Part shown: positions 1 to 11,474 of the stretch, piece after piece | How positions within the stretch are numbered: position 1 is the first letter of the stretch | Layout: each line of letters starts with the position of its first letter | Source: Pogonophryne albipinna | Taxonomy: Eukaryota; Chordata; Actinopteri; Perciformes; Artedidraconidae | Assembly: GCA_028583405.1 (NCBI GenBank) | Contig: CM053259.1 | Coordinates: forward strand, 19,505,594-19,569,593 | DNA: 64,000 nt | Direction of reading: 5' to 3' | Program-made: the position numbers and the translations under genes | Notes under the pieces: generated by a model | What the model was told of the DNA's origin: nothing | The model's input: only the letters and a program-made list of their open reading frames with translations | Databases searched by the model: none

Positions 1-665
1 TTTCCCAACTGTCAAATAAACACAGCCTTTTTTCCAAACAAGAATTCCCTCTTGCAAAACAAGACCAGTGGAGGCTTGTCTTGAAATAAGCATATTGCTG
101 GAGTGTGGGGTAACAGCCACAGAGACATACAGGATGCCAGCCATTGTAACTCATTTCCATTATTGCATTCATCTTCAGACTTGTCAAGGTCATGTATTGG
201 CCAAGCAGATACAATTCAAGCACTTTTGCCAGCTGACTCTCCATGTTAAAAGTCCAAGTACTTCCCCTACTGGGAGAAAAACTACTCTCCCCCTCTCCAC
301 TTCCACTTTTAAAGTGGTCAATTCACACTTAGAGAAGTTCTTGTAGTCGTTTCTGAGGAAGAGATTGAAAAAGAGAAAGTATCTTTGTGGCCACCGACCA
401 AATATCACAGTTGCTTTTTCCTCTGCTGCTCACACACCCCCCTGGCGCATGTGGTGCAATTCTGGCTCGGTAATGACCACCTGCTCCGGCCTATGTGCTC
501 CAGATGCTCCGACTCCTCAGCTTTTACACATTAAGAAACGCAATGGCTGACATATGACTTCATCTAAAATATATACGTTGCCTTAGTTTGTTGACTTTAT
601 TAACCTAAATGGCAATTCAAAGATTTGGCATTTGACCAATGTATTCTTCTCTTCTCGTCCGACAG
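1..665 (+). other. mylip intron (upstream part outside window)
   Basis: Intronic sequence ends with a pyrimidine-rich acceptor just before the exon at 666. No repeat or RNA gene was recognised. Small open frames here have no recognisable similarity. Confidence 0.7.
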
Positions 666-1409
666 ACACGTGTTCTTCATGCACGTGAAGGAGGACCTCC
701 ATAACGGGCACCTACGGATGGGCTCAGAACAAGCCGAGGAGCTGAGCTCGCTCCTGGCACAGGCAGAGTTTGGGGACTACAACCAAAACACAGCAAAGTA
801 CTGGTACTCCGAGCTGTGTGGAGAGGATCCCAGCACGGCCACCATGAACAGGTACATCACTCTTTAAGAAAAACAACATTGGCCTCTAGAAAAGCATGGA
901 GTAAATTCCATGAATGCATAAAAACATTTTTCTTATTGCATTTCTGGCCCACAATCATTCTGTTCTCTCTGCATTTTACTGTAATAAAACCTACCCTGAC
1001 TTGAAACCACCACTTAAGACGTTGGAATTTTTATTTTACACAAGACAACTGGAATTTGAACACATAACCAATAGCCCCCTCTACATACAGTACACGTTAA
1101 CAAGCCCTGGCTAATAATTAAAACCTGTTCCCTCCTGAATCTCTGCCCCCTCCCATCTCTGAGGGAGATAGTCTATAAAGATATGATAAGTAAATAAAAG
1201 GTCTCGAATAATCTGATGTGGCAGCTGGTGTTCAAGGAAATGAGGACATGTAAGAAATCAAAATGCTACCCTGAACAACCCAAAAGCAACACAATGCTAC
1301 GCTGAGTTTACCGGTGGTGGCTTTAATACATTTGCAGCCTTTTTATATAAAGTGAAGAGGTGAAAGAATTTGATTAGGGGTATATCTCACACTTGTTTTT
1401 TCAGCTAAG

Positions 1410-1458
<49 letters not shown>

Positions 1459-4400
1459 AGTCAAACGGCAGCTGACAGGAGATCAGATAATCAGATAGCG
1501 TGTGTTTGCACAGTTTCACTAACAGAACCTCCATACTGTAAACCTTGAATGTTTTCCCTGTAAACAAGAATAGGGTAACATAGTTTTGCTACTGCAAGGT
1601 TTTGGAGTCCAAGAGCATAGATCCCATCGTGTAAAAACAGCAATGCCTGTCCCACCTATAACTTCTGGGAAATTATCTAAGAACTACTGCATTGTCTCTC
1701 TTTCCAGTTGCTGTCTTTGAATAGAGAGCCTTAAATAATACAGTAGGCAAGTTTATTTATATAACACCTTTCAACACAAGGCAATTCAAAGTGCTTTCCA
1801 AAAATGAAAAGCATTAAGAAACATATAATAAAAAGGCATTTAAAAATACTCATTTAAAAGCAAAGATAATAAAACATGAATAACAAAGGTACATGAATAA
1901 AAGTTACAGTGCAGTTTGAGACGCACACATCTGAAATGTTTAGGTCAATCATTGCTAACTTTTTAGCAGAAATAGTTTTCTATGAGCTCACTTTCTTTTT
2001 TAACTTATCCTTTAGTTATTTCTAGTGTTTCATGCTAAACGAACCCCCCTTTGGAAAATTCTAATCTGACCCCATGGTACCTTTTTTAGTTTTCGCCGAA
2101 ACTATCCCTCTTTTTTAAATGCACATTAGTTAAGTTTACCTTTTTTGGTGTCCTCCAATTATCAAGCCTCCTCTCCCAACTGCTATAATAAAAATATTTG
2201 ACATGTGCTGCATTGAAACAGACCTCCAGAATGTATCTATGCACTTCCAAAAAATGACTTTGATTACATCTGATAGAATAATCTCTATATTGTGGATTAC
2301 TAGAATATTTTACTAGAGTAAAATACATATTACGTTGGGTTTTAAAAACAAATGCTACTGTGTTTTGTTTTTTTATACACAAAAGAGGTACCCAAAAAAC
2401 TACTTGTATTACAGTTGTGAGAGTATACTCAAATTGTACTTGTACCACAGCTGGGCATTTGGGATTTTCCTGGACAGTCTGTTGAAATCAGCAGGCTGTT
2501 ACTATTGCTAAAATAAGCTTTCAGCTAAGCTGCCCAAGTATTGATCTCATAAGTATAGTTGTCAGAAAGAACCATTTTAGCATCAGTTCTCTGCCTGAGG
2601 GCGTGTTAACTTTGACAGCTAAAACACTCTAGTGTGTTATTTATCCTGCTAGTATAATACTCCCGCCACACCGGTTGCACCATGGTAACAATGTGATCTG
2701 TATGCTAAAGCTTGTGTCAGAACGATATTTCCAATCTGAGCTTTAAAGCTGAATAAACTCAAAGGGTTTTCTTTTTTTCCTTTGTCTCCCCACCCGTCTC
2801 CCTGTGCAGCATCATTTCCAGACACAAGGCTCTGGAGGGTTTGGGCCCGGGCTCTGTGGAGTACCAGGCCCTGCAGCTGGTCTCCTCTCTGGAGCATTAC
2901 GGCGTGGAGTGGCACTGGGCGCGCGACGCAAACGGCCAGCGGCTCGCCATTGGAGTCGGCCCTGAAGGCATCGCCATTTGCAAGGAAGACTTCAGTTTAG
3001 TCAACAGGTATGTTTCAACTAGACAAATGCAATTAGCTCTGTGTATTTTTATACTAATAGTACTCTTCATGTTGCAGATATAAATCTTTTTGGGTTTTAA
3101 GACAGAATGTGTTATTGAAGAATATTCAACATGTAATGGTTTCTTCCCATTTTGCTCCATCTTTAGAATAAGCTATCCAATCATCCAGATTGCAACCCAG
3201 TCGGGGAAGAGTGTGTACTTGACGGTAACCAAGGACACAAATGACAGCGTGGTGCTTTTGTTCAAGCTGATCAGTAACCGGGCAGCCAGCGGTCTGTACC
3301 GAGCCATTACAGAGACACACGCCTTCTACAGGTGAGAGATAAACAACATACTGTATTCAAACCCAGATCAATGACTGAGGCTATATAGCTGTACAGTCAG
3401 AATTAAATATATTAAAGCCTTTTTAATAACTACTCAATGTTCCACTGCCTTACTTAATTAAAGGTATCATATAGACATGTGGTGAACCAAGATATCAATT
3501 AAAATATATTTTGGGCTAAGCTTCTCAGTGGATTTCTGCTTTTCTTCATGTCTGTTTACGCTCTTCGCTACAGCTGTTAGTCATTCATAAACCTGACCTT
3601 AAATGTGTTGTGTGCACATTTGTTCTGCTCTATTTAGCACCTAGTTGCTCCTGAGTATGCACTCTCACACAATTGTACACATTGACTAACTGCTGGTACA
3701 AATTCTGCAAAGTGGGACCCATAAAACCTGTAATAGACCTGATCAGTGTGCATGAACAGGGAGATCGTGCCGGGCCATCTTTAGTAGAGTCGGAGAGATT
3801 TGAGTCTGTCTGAAGTTTGCAGTGAGCAGGAACAATTCAGATGGCTGAGCTATGAAATTGTTGTCAGTCAGTCACAAGGTACAAAAGACAGCCCTGTCCT
3901 TTTGTTTCAGGGATGGGTTTTAGCTCAGTCTGGAAGGAATGTCTTCTTCCTGCTTTCTCAGAAACGAATGTTTATCTCATAGCAGTGAAGGTGGCCCGCA
4001 ACAGGATGAACATGAGTTTCCTGGATATTAAGTGCAAATGGAGTAAATTGGATAAACAGACATACCCTCCACAGTTTGGGGAAGAAGAGGCTGTACATGT
4101 ATATTCAATTTAATAATCCACTCCTGGCACAATTAATGTATATATAATATCCTGCTTTATATTTTGTTGATGTAAATTTGTATTTCCACATGTATATTTT
4201 TTACTTTGTTTTTTAATGCTATTTTCTATTTGAGATATTTACATTTTGGATTGTTTATTTCTAGTCTTTTAATTTCTCTTATGTACTATACCTTGTCTTT
4301 TTATGCTGCTGCAACGCAAACATTTCTCAAATTGGGATCAATAAAGTACTTGTAAAATGTTGAAATGCTCTGATTTTGCTGACCGTAGAAGTCATGTCTT

Positions 4401-6842
4401 ACCATTTTTGTAATCACATCCTATCTTATTTCATTTCTAGGTGTGACACAGTAACCAACGCAGTGATGATGCAGTACAGCAGAGACTTTAAAGGCCACCT
4501 CGCTTCCCTTTTCCTCAACGAGAACATCAACCTTGGCAAGAAGTACGTCTTCGACATCCGACGCACCTCCAAGGAAGTGTACGACCAAGCCCGCCGCGCC
4601 CTCTACAACTCGGGGGTCGCTGACCTGGGCTCTGGCAGCGGCGAGCGCTCCTCTCCTTCACGCTCCCCCAGCCGAGACGACCCCCAGGACGAGGGGCTGG
4701 ACTGCGGCAGCTGCCAGCAGAGCAGAGCGCTGCAGGAGCGGCTGCAGAAGCTCCGGGAGGCTCTGCTGTGCGTGCTCTGCTGCGAGGAGGAGATCGACGC
4801 TGCGTTCTGCCCCTGCGGACACATGGTGTGCTGCCAGACCTGCGCAAACCAGCTGCAGGTGAGACTGTTGTTCCCTCTCTGTGTGTGTAGACCGGGAAGA
4901 CTGATGAGTTTGTTTATAAGCCATGTTGGGGGGCTAACTGCAGTAATGATAAATCATTAGTGCGGTTAGCATTTCCACTTGTCATATTCACTGAGAAATG
5001 ACCACTGCTGCTATTTGCTATAGATTCAAAGGTTTTATTGTCATATGTGCAAAGCTACAGTGGAGACATGGCAATGAAAATCTTCTGACCTGAGCTCCTC
5101 CAACAATCCAACATATAATGTACAAAAATAAAAAGTAGTGCAAAAAGTCTATATACATGTAAATATGATATGTACAAGAACGGAATATGAAATAAAATAA
5201 TGTAAATTAAGACTAAATTAAATATGGTTTACTGTGTGGATAACAGGAGGTCCACAGGGTCTTAAAAAGTATTAAAAGTTGATAAATACATTTTGCGAAA
5301 ATGAAGGCTATTAAAAAGGGTTAAATGGCATTTTCCAAGGCATTACATTTTGTAGCTTGTTTTCAATAAGTATATAAATGGTCCAAAGAGGTTGTATTCT
5401 ACAGTTTGCCTGAGTGTAATCATGGTGTAGGTGTGTAGTGTGATTCTGTGTAGTTTATTTATGGCATCCCGTTGGATTTGAAGTCATCTGAACAGGACAT
5501 CGCGCACTCACTGCTTGATGGCGCGCGAAGGTCCGTTTACGCCGGTTTTTAAACAACATCGTTATGGGGAAATGCAAGTCTGCGTCCAAATGGTTGTAAG
5601 ATAAGGAGGAATCAATACTGTAGTAAATGTGAGGTAAAGTGTGTTGCCAATGTAACCGGTTAAAACTCCAAGTGGCGATGAGCTCTTAAAATGTATGGAA
5701 AGGGTCTTAAAAAAAGGTCTTAAAAGGTATTACATTTGACTTCAGGATTCCTGCATATACCCTGGATAACAATTTATATAAATATATTGCATATGCTGAT
5801 GTCAACACCACCTTAGAAGCAGTATTTTATTAAAGTGAAGTTTGCTTTGTTTTCTCTTTAATACTTTTTAAGTTTCAACTTCTATCCTTTTTTATAGTCC
5901 TCTGAACAACATCCAAAGCTCTGCTTGCTCACCCCTCACTTAATCAGCTAAATGTTGCCCCTCTTTCTGAAGGCAGATGGTGTGAGTGTGTCTTATGGAG
6001 GGATTAGAGCAGCCAGGCAGACCTTACTTCCATTTACTAAGAAACATGAGTCAGTAGAAACTCAAGGGGAGAAGGAGAGTTCCACAGCTTTCAGCGTGAT
6101 TATGGAAGCTGTTTTCCCATTATAGCAATCTATTACAAGCTTTCCTGATTTTAATATTAGCTTGTGTTCTGAAGGAGATTTGCCAGTATGTCCTTCAGTC
6201 TTAACATTGGCTTGATGACCCGAGTGGTGACTCATTAGTTGCCTTGATGGCAGTCAACAGTCCTCTCCACGACTCATTTGATTGGAGAGCAAGTTTCCGT
6301 GACACCGCCTACTGTGTGATAATGGTTACTTATTTTGTTAGCTTGCCTTGCACCTTTAACTTTTGCTGGCTTTGACACATTTGGCTTAATGTCACGCATC
6401 TGCTGGGAAATGTGGGTTGACCAGATTTGTCACATTGTTAACTTGTTTTCTTTCTTGGAATTGACCAGGAAATGTGTTGGAGGGCTTTATTGTCTCAAGA
6501 TCCCTTTGATAAGCATAGACAAATATATTACCAAAGGTTTATGGGACAGTAAAAGAGTTCACGTCTTAGTTGAACCACCTCAAATGTCCTTAATGTGAGT
6601 AAACATACAAACACCCGATGCTTACTACTTTTCTCTTTCCTGTCCCTCAGCTGTGTCCCGTGTGTCGGTCGGAGGTGGAGCACGTGCAGCATGTCTACCT
6701 GCCCACCTGCACCAGCCTGCTGAACCTGACGCTGACCGACAACCACCAGCACCGCAGCCCCCCCACACCCATCCACAGAGAACTGGCTTCTCCGCACAGC
6801 TGCTCTGCAACAGAGTATGAGCACAAGATCTACCACACATAG
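666..6842 (+). CDS. mylip: E3 ubiquitin ligase MYLIP/IDOL, 3' five coding exons (5' partial)
   Basis: The protein is a FERM-RING ubiquitin ligase. In the known family it marks LDL-receptor family proteins for lysosomal degradation and also binds myosin regulatory light chain. Coding exons by GT/AG sites and continuous frame are 666-851, 2810-3007, 3167-3331, 4441-4858 and 6651-6842 (stop TAG), giving 385 residues. The first roughly 90 residues (FERM F1 lobe) must lie left of the window, because the first visible exon begins inside a codon. Exons 666-3331 encode FERM F2/F3, with motifs such as [18 protein letters not shown] and [18 protein letters not shown]. Exon 4441-4858 carries the end of F3, a Ser/Pro/Asp-rich linker, and a C3HC4 RING beginning CVLC and continuing [12 protein letters not shown]. 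The last exon supplies the final RING pair (CPVC) and the conserved [11 protein letters not shown] tail, here followed by an extension ending KIYHT. Gene identity is firm. Which teleost paralogue (mylipa or mylipb) cannot be decided. Confidence 0.95.
1412..1457. repeat. (CA)n microsatellite
   Basis: An uninterrupted CA dinucleotide tract of about 46 bp lies inside a mylip intron. Confidence 0.95.
1746..1917 (-). mobile_element. 5'-truncated L2-like LINE 3' tail
   Basis: The reverse complement aligns by eye with the last about 170 bp of the LINE at 15.2-20.2 kb. Shared blocks are GACTGCACTGTAACTTTTAT at the start, GCACTTTGAATTGCCTTGTG, and ATATAAATAAACTTGCC at the end. It is the same family in opposite orientation, truncated to the 3' UTR, and carries no coding sequence. 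Confidence 0.8.
3332..4440 (+). other. mylip intron
   Basis: Intron between the last FERM exon pair. It contains a retroposon-like tail at about 4300-4357 (separate entry) and otherwise AT-rich sequence with no recognised feature. Confidence 0.75.
4308..4357 (+). repeat. Non-LTR retroposon-like 3' tail, copy 1
   Basis: The sequence ATGCTGCTGCAACGCAAACA followed by TTGGGATCAATAAAGTAC closely matches 26040-26090 in gmpr intron 5. The shared tail ending GGGATCAATAAAGTA is typical of 3' ends of fish non-LTR retroposons (family from memory). The 5' limit cannot be set. Confidence 0.55.
4859..6650 (+). other. mylip last intron
   Basis: A 1.8 kb intron splits the RING finger between its third and fourth zinc-ligand pairs. 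About 5020-5240 (ATTGTCATATGTGCAAAGCT onward) looks like an old fish retroposon remnant, but the family was not identified. The rest is unremarkable. Confidence 0.6.
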
Positions 6843-8100
6843 ACAACTCCAACAAACTCCATTACGAACGCTTTGAAGCAAAACCAGCCAGATTGAGGTT
6901 TCACGAAAGAAGAAACATTCCTCGTCCATCTGTGTTTCCTGCCCGGAATCCAAGAACTACCAAACATTCAGAAGCTCATGAGCATATTCAAAGATGGGCA
7001 CACTCAAACCACTCCCTCAACTAGTGTGTGCGTGTGTTTTATTGTCATTTCCCTTTGGATTGTCACTTTGTCTTGTTGGTTCTTAGTATTTGTTTGCATG
7101 TCATCTGTCCAAATCTTATTTTAAGACGGCCCCTGCCACAAGATGATTTTAGATTAGGCTCTTATTGTCCTTTAAGTTATTGAATCAGTTGACCTGGTAC
7201 AGAATTGTTTTATTCATTTGTTTTTTCTTCGTTCCATATCAGACTCCTAGCCCCAGAACCATATCGTAAAAGTATGTGCTTATAAATGCCTAACACATTA
7301 CCCGTCTTTATTTTAACGATTTGACATTTTAAAGCTTCCGTTTTTGGATTTGAGAACTGAATTTTATGTATAGTGAAATCTGTTTTTAATCCATATTTAA
7401 TTTCTTGTTCTTCATGTTCTCTATGCCAATTAGGGGGTCTTTGGAGGCTAAGCAGCTGCTCAGGGTGTATCGGTGCATACTAATCGGGTGCTACGGCCAC
7501 CATGGTCCAGTTTTATGTGATCTCTGGATTAAATGCGGTTCTTTTAGCAAACTAGAAATGTGACCTTGAGTGTGAAATGCAGTATCTTACTTTCACAAAG
7601 GATGTTGGATTTTTCCAACAGCAGCTGCTTCCTCTAAAAACCTCAGCTATACATTTCTTTCTCGAGGGTGTACTATTGAGTTCCTGTTTCGATATTTTTT
7701 AAAAGGGTACTAGGAGATCTGTCTGTGCAATACTTGCTTGCTTTTTGAAAAGCTTTTCAGTTTTATTTAATTTCAAAAGACTATTTAAGAAGAAAAAAAC
7801 ATTGTCACTTTACCAAGGATGTTTGTAGAGGGATTGGCCTTAATGTAGCAGCGACATCGTGTTTATTATAAACCTTCCACAGACTTTTTTTCTGGTAAGA
7901 AAAGGAAAACTTTTATTTCTTTGACGCTGACTCGATTAACATCAGTCACTGCAGGGGAAGGACTTTTATGTTTCACATTGTGCAAGTAGCGATTTGTTTC
8001 TGTTTTCTGAAGCAAAAGCCACCAGAAATAAATCCTTTTTATATATTCAGTTTTTTTTAACGAGAAAGTATTAATAAAGTTTTTAAAAAACAAACTGCAT
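6843..8100 (+). other. mylip: mylip 3' UTR (inferred)
   Basis: Non-coding, AT-rich sequence follows the mylip stop codon. AATAAA signals occur near 8024, at 8073-8078, and again near 8130. The end is set near 8100 from the 8073 signal, so the true cleavage site may differ by tens of bases. No other gene is seen here. Confidence 0.55.
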
Positions 8101-8149
8101 TTGTCTGACATTATTGCATGTTTTATCAAATAAATAAACCTTGACCGGA

Positions 8150-9936
8150 AGGCTGTGGAGCCGAAGATCACTGGGTGAAATGGATAGAGAAAAAAACGAA
8201 TTTGTCTTTATTTCCTTTTTTAGCCTGCCTTGTCTTGTGAAGGCAAAATACGGCATGTGTTCATCTCCTTGGGACTGAGACAATCCCTCAAATGGCAGAA
8301 AAGAAAAAACCTTCCGTTTGGTAAAAGTGCTCACAAATGTCTACCAAGGCCATGAGTCTTTTCTAAAGCTTTAAATGGGTAAACGAGCAAAAAGAAGTTG
8401 AATAACTGCACTTGGCTGACAAGTCATTTCTGTCACGACACTCAAACACTCACGTTGTTCCCTTAAGTCGATTTACTGACAGTCAAACTGCTGTCAAAAT
8501 ATTCTCTGTAAATTAAGTCTTTATTTATATATTCTGTTTCTTAACAAGAAAATGTATTACAGTTTTGTTTTTTTAAACCTGGAATCCCCTTAGTCAAACT
8601 GCTGTTGACATCATACTGTTCTTGGTTTAAATTTGCAAAGCTGTCTCGATAAGTCAGTTAACCTGCGGTCTTGAAACAATCTGGCTCTTGTGGTTTCAGA
8701 GGACATTTGGTGAGAAGAGAAAGGGCACAACGTGTTTTCTTGTCAAATGTCAGGCTGTGTGGAGCAACTACCTGCTGTGACTCTCCCCTCTTTCTCCAGA
8801 CCCCCAGGTGAATCCCACTCTGAAAGGTCAACACGTCCTTTGTCACTGTCAGACTAGGAGAGAGAGTTGAGACGAAACAGATACTCAGTTTGTTGATTAG
8901 AAATGACAAGCTCCACTGGACTGTGATTATAACGTCTGCTAATAATCAGTGCAGCAGCAATTGATGAGTCAGACTTCAAATCCTGTCTCTGAAGTTTGAA
9001 CCCCTCTTTTTTCATGACCCTTTGGATGAGGATACTTCTCCCCTATCGTTTTCTTCCTCTCATGCATCACTGCTATTAAACACACTCCAAGGACACTGAT
9101 GACAGCAATGAGGGAGAGACCTTTGAGTGCTGTGAAGTCAGTCAGTCAGCCAGGCAGAGCTCAAGTATCATTGCAGGTTGTAGTATAAGATTTGCTTTTA
9201 TCTTAAAAGTTAAACTTTAACCCAGGAACACAAGTAAACAAAATGGAACATCTGTAAATTGGACACGCTGCAGCCTGAGAACAGTGACACATGTTCAAAT
9301 CAATCAACTGACACAGATTCACATGCATGAACATGTAGCCACAAACGGGGCCAAACTGGTCAGGTCGTGACCCCTCTCTGCTCTGATTCTCTGCCTGACC
9401 CAGTCTCAAAGCACAAGCAGGAAAACTATCAGTCATATCAGGACACAGGTGGATAAGCTTATCGTATTATGTCTAGAGAATGCAGTGGAAAAACATGGAA
9501 ACACTGCAGAGACGTTAAGCTCTTTCACATTTGAAAACATGAGAACATTTTGTGTTGTCACACACTAATCCGAAACGTAGCTATAATACCACACACAACT
9601 GCATTAATCTCTTGTTGAAAATATCCAACAGAAAATGGATTTTGCAGTGGGTGGTGACATGGAGGCAGAGAAAAATAGAAAGTGTTTTTTATTGAAGATT
9701 GAGGATTTTTGTGTTTGCATAATCTGTGACATACTTGTGCTTTAATAGAATCATGTTTTAATAAAAGCCTGCTAATATTTGGGGCATTTACAACCCTTTT
9801 AAAGATTTTAAACAAATAAAAATTAACTTAAAAAAACCAAACATGATATATCAGACAGTTTATAGTATATATTTAAATATTTTGCCCCCAAAAAAATTCA
9901 CAAACAATTATTTTTACTGTATCAGATTGTATTGTA
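8150..9936. other. Intergenic, no gene recognised
   Basis: This stretch between the mylip 3' UTR and the foldback element is AT-rich. It has only short open frames without recognisable domains, and no RNA gene was seen. Confidence 0.6.
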
Positions 9937-9956
9937 CTGAAGTGCAAGACACCACT

Positions 9957-10096
9957 GCATTTCAGAAAACGCCGCAGCATTTCACAAAACACAACAGCAT
10001 TTCAGAAAACACCACAGCATTTCAGAAAACGCCGCGGCATTTCACAAAACACAACAGCATTTCAGAAAACACCACAGCATTTCAGAAAACGCCGCG
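9957..10096. repeat. Left-arm 20-bp minisatellite, 7 copies in a 60-bp higher-order pattern
   Basis: Seven in-register 20-bp units all start GCATTTCA and differ at the end. The endings cycle in threes: GCCGC(A/G), ACAACA, ACCACA. This gives a 60-bp higher-order unit repeated about 2.3 times, followed by a partial unit. Confidence 0.9.
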
Positions 10097-10448
10097 GCAT
10101 TTCACATTGGACGGAAAGGGTATTCCTCAGGGAGAACACTTATTGTTTGTGATTGGACAGAGCCAGCCATAGAAGCACTGCTGTGATTGGTTGTTTTTGC
10201 TGCCAGTCAAAAAATGACGCTTCGTGATTGGCCCAACACATCAGCCATTAGCTGTTAGCACACACTCAGAGCTCACAGCTCCTCATATCTGTTCAGAAAC
10301 TGGACAAAAGTTAAACATATACAAAACACAGACTGTCTATGTCATGGCGAATACAGTCGCTGCTTTATTTATGTCTGTATGACGTTGTTGTGAGCGCGGA
10401 CGGATCAGCTACAGGTTAGTTTAGCCTCATCGATCCGATTCCGATAGG

Positions 10449-10695
10449 ATTTACATGGAGATACGCCCCGCCCCCTCTCCAGCGTCTTGTTTGAATGACA
10501 GGAGTAAACACAGAATTAATGCTTTATTAATTCATGGTTTTTAAGGGGCTTATCTCCATGTAAATACTATGGTAGACTACTCAATATTCGCATCGCTCTA
10601 ATCCCTCGAGTTTCACCGCGGCTGTCAGCTGTGTTTGCTCCGGTCATTCAAACAAGACGCGCTGGAGAGGGGGCGGGGCGTATCTCCATGTAAAT
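10449..10695. repeat. Nested inner inverted repeat of the foldback element
   Basis: Arm 10449-10499 (starting ATTTACATGGAGATACGCCC) is inverted at 10643-10695 with only a 2-bp length difference. A third partial copy (TATCTCCATGTAAATACTAT) lies near 10551. The arms are GC-rich in the middle (GCCCCGCCCCCTCTCC). Confidence 0.85.
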
Positions 10696-11240
10696 TCTAT
10701 GGGAGATACCAACTACAACAAAATGAACATATTTGACCGTGATTTAATTGTAATACATGTTTCAAAGTGATGCCGAATCAACTACATACTGATAACAGTT
10801 AGTAAAAACAATGAATTAACGCTTTGACAAGTCTGCAGACAAGACGGCAGGCGAAAAGCTTTTAAAATGCGTGTTTTCTGAATGGAATCGGATCCATCAG
10901 GCTAAACTAACCTGTAGTTGCTCCGTCCACACTCACAACGTCAGACAGACATAAATAAAGCAGCGACTGTATTCGCCATGACACAGACAGTCTGTGGTTT
11001 GTACATGTTTAACTTTTGTCCAGTTTCTGAACAGATATGAGGAGCTGTGAGCTCTGAGTATGTGCTAACGTCTGATGTGTTGGGACCGGTTGGGACATAT
11101 TGCGCTGTCGGGCGTTGACCAATCACGAAGCGTCATTTCTTGACTGGCAGCAAAAACAACCAATCACAGCAGTGCTTCTCTGGCTGGCTCTGTCCAATCA
11201 TAAACAAGAAGTGTTCTCCCTAAAGGAATACCCTTTCCGT

Positions 11241-11460
11241 CCAATGTGAAATGCTGTGGTGTTTTGTGAAATGCTGTTGTGTTTTGTGAAATGCTGTTGT
11301 GTTTTGTGAAATGCTGTTGTGTTTTCTGACATGCTGTTGTGTTTTCTGACATGCTGTTGTGTTTTCTGACATGCTGTTGTGTTTTCTGACATGCTGTTGT
11401 GTTTTCTGACATGCTGTTGTGTTTTCTGAAATGCTGTTGTGTTTTGTGAAATGCTGTGGT
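11241..11460. repeat. Right-arm 20-bp minisatellite, 11 copies
   Basis: Eleven in-register 20-bp units are the inverted counterpart of the left-arm array, for example GTTTTGTGAAATGCTGTTGT. Copies 11321-11420 share the variant GTTTTCTGAC, so these five have been homogenised. The flanking units keep GTTTTGTGAA. Confidence 0.9.
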
Positions 11461-11474
11461 GTCTTGCACTTCAG

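Larger units (their letters stand above)
852..2809 (+). other. mylip intron with (CA)n and a LINE fragment
   Basis: The donor GTACAT follows the exon at 851, and the acceptor CTGTGCAG precedes 2810. The intron holds a CA tract at 1412-1457 and an antisense L2-like LINE tail at 1746-1917. The remainder shows nothing recognisable. Confidence 0.8.
9937..11474. mobile_element. Foldback-type element with long inverted repeats and terminal minisatellites
   Basis: The element begins CTGAAGTGCAAGACACCAC and ends with its exact reverse complement. The outer arms are 9937-10442 and 10884-11474. Each arm has a terminal tip, a 20-bp tandem array, then about 300 bp of inverted non-repetitive sequence that matches with scattered mismatches. 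One example is CAGTCGCTGCTTTATTTATG at about 10362 against its complement near 10968. The centre (10443-10883) holds a second, nested inverted repeat. There is no open frame with a transposase motif, so it is non-autonomous. No convincing target-site duplication was found. The architecture (long inverted repeats made of subrepeats) is that of foldback elements such as Drosophila FB or Galileo, but no superfamily can be assigned. Confidence 0.8.

Noticed and set aside
4527..4924. Alternate-frame and antisense frames over mylip exon 4441-4858
   Set aside because: They are shadows caused by high GC in a real coding exon; only one frame matches the FERM-RING protein and the splice sites.
9957..10096. 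Regularly spaced 20-bp repeats resembling a CRISPR array
   Set aside because: The repeats are head-to-tail with no spacers, lie in a fish genome, and are mirrored in the other arm of a foldback element.
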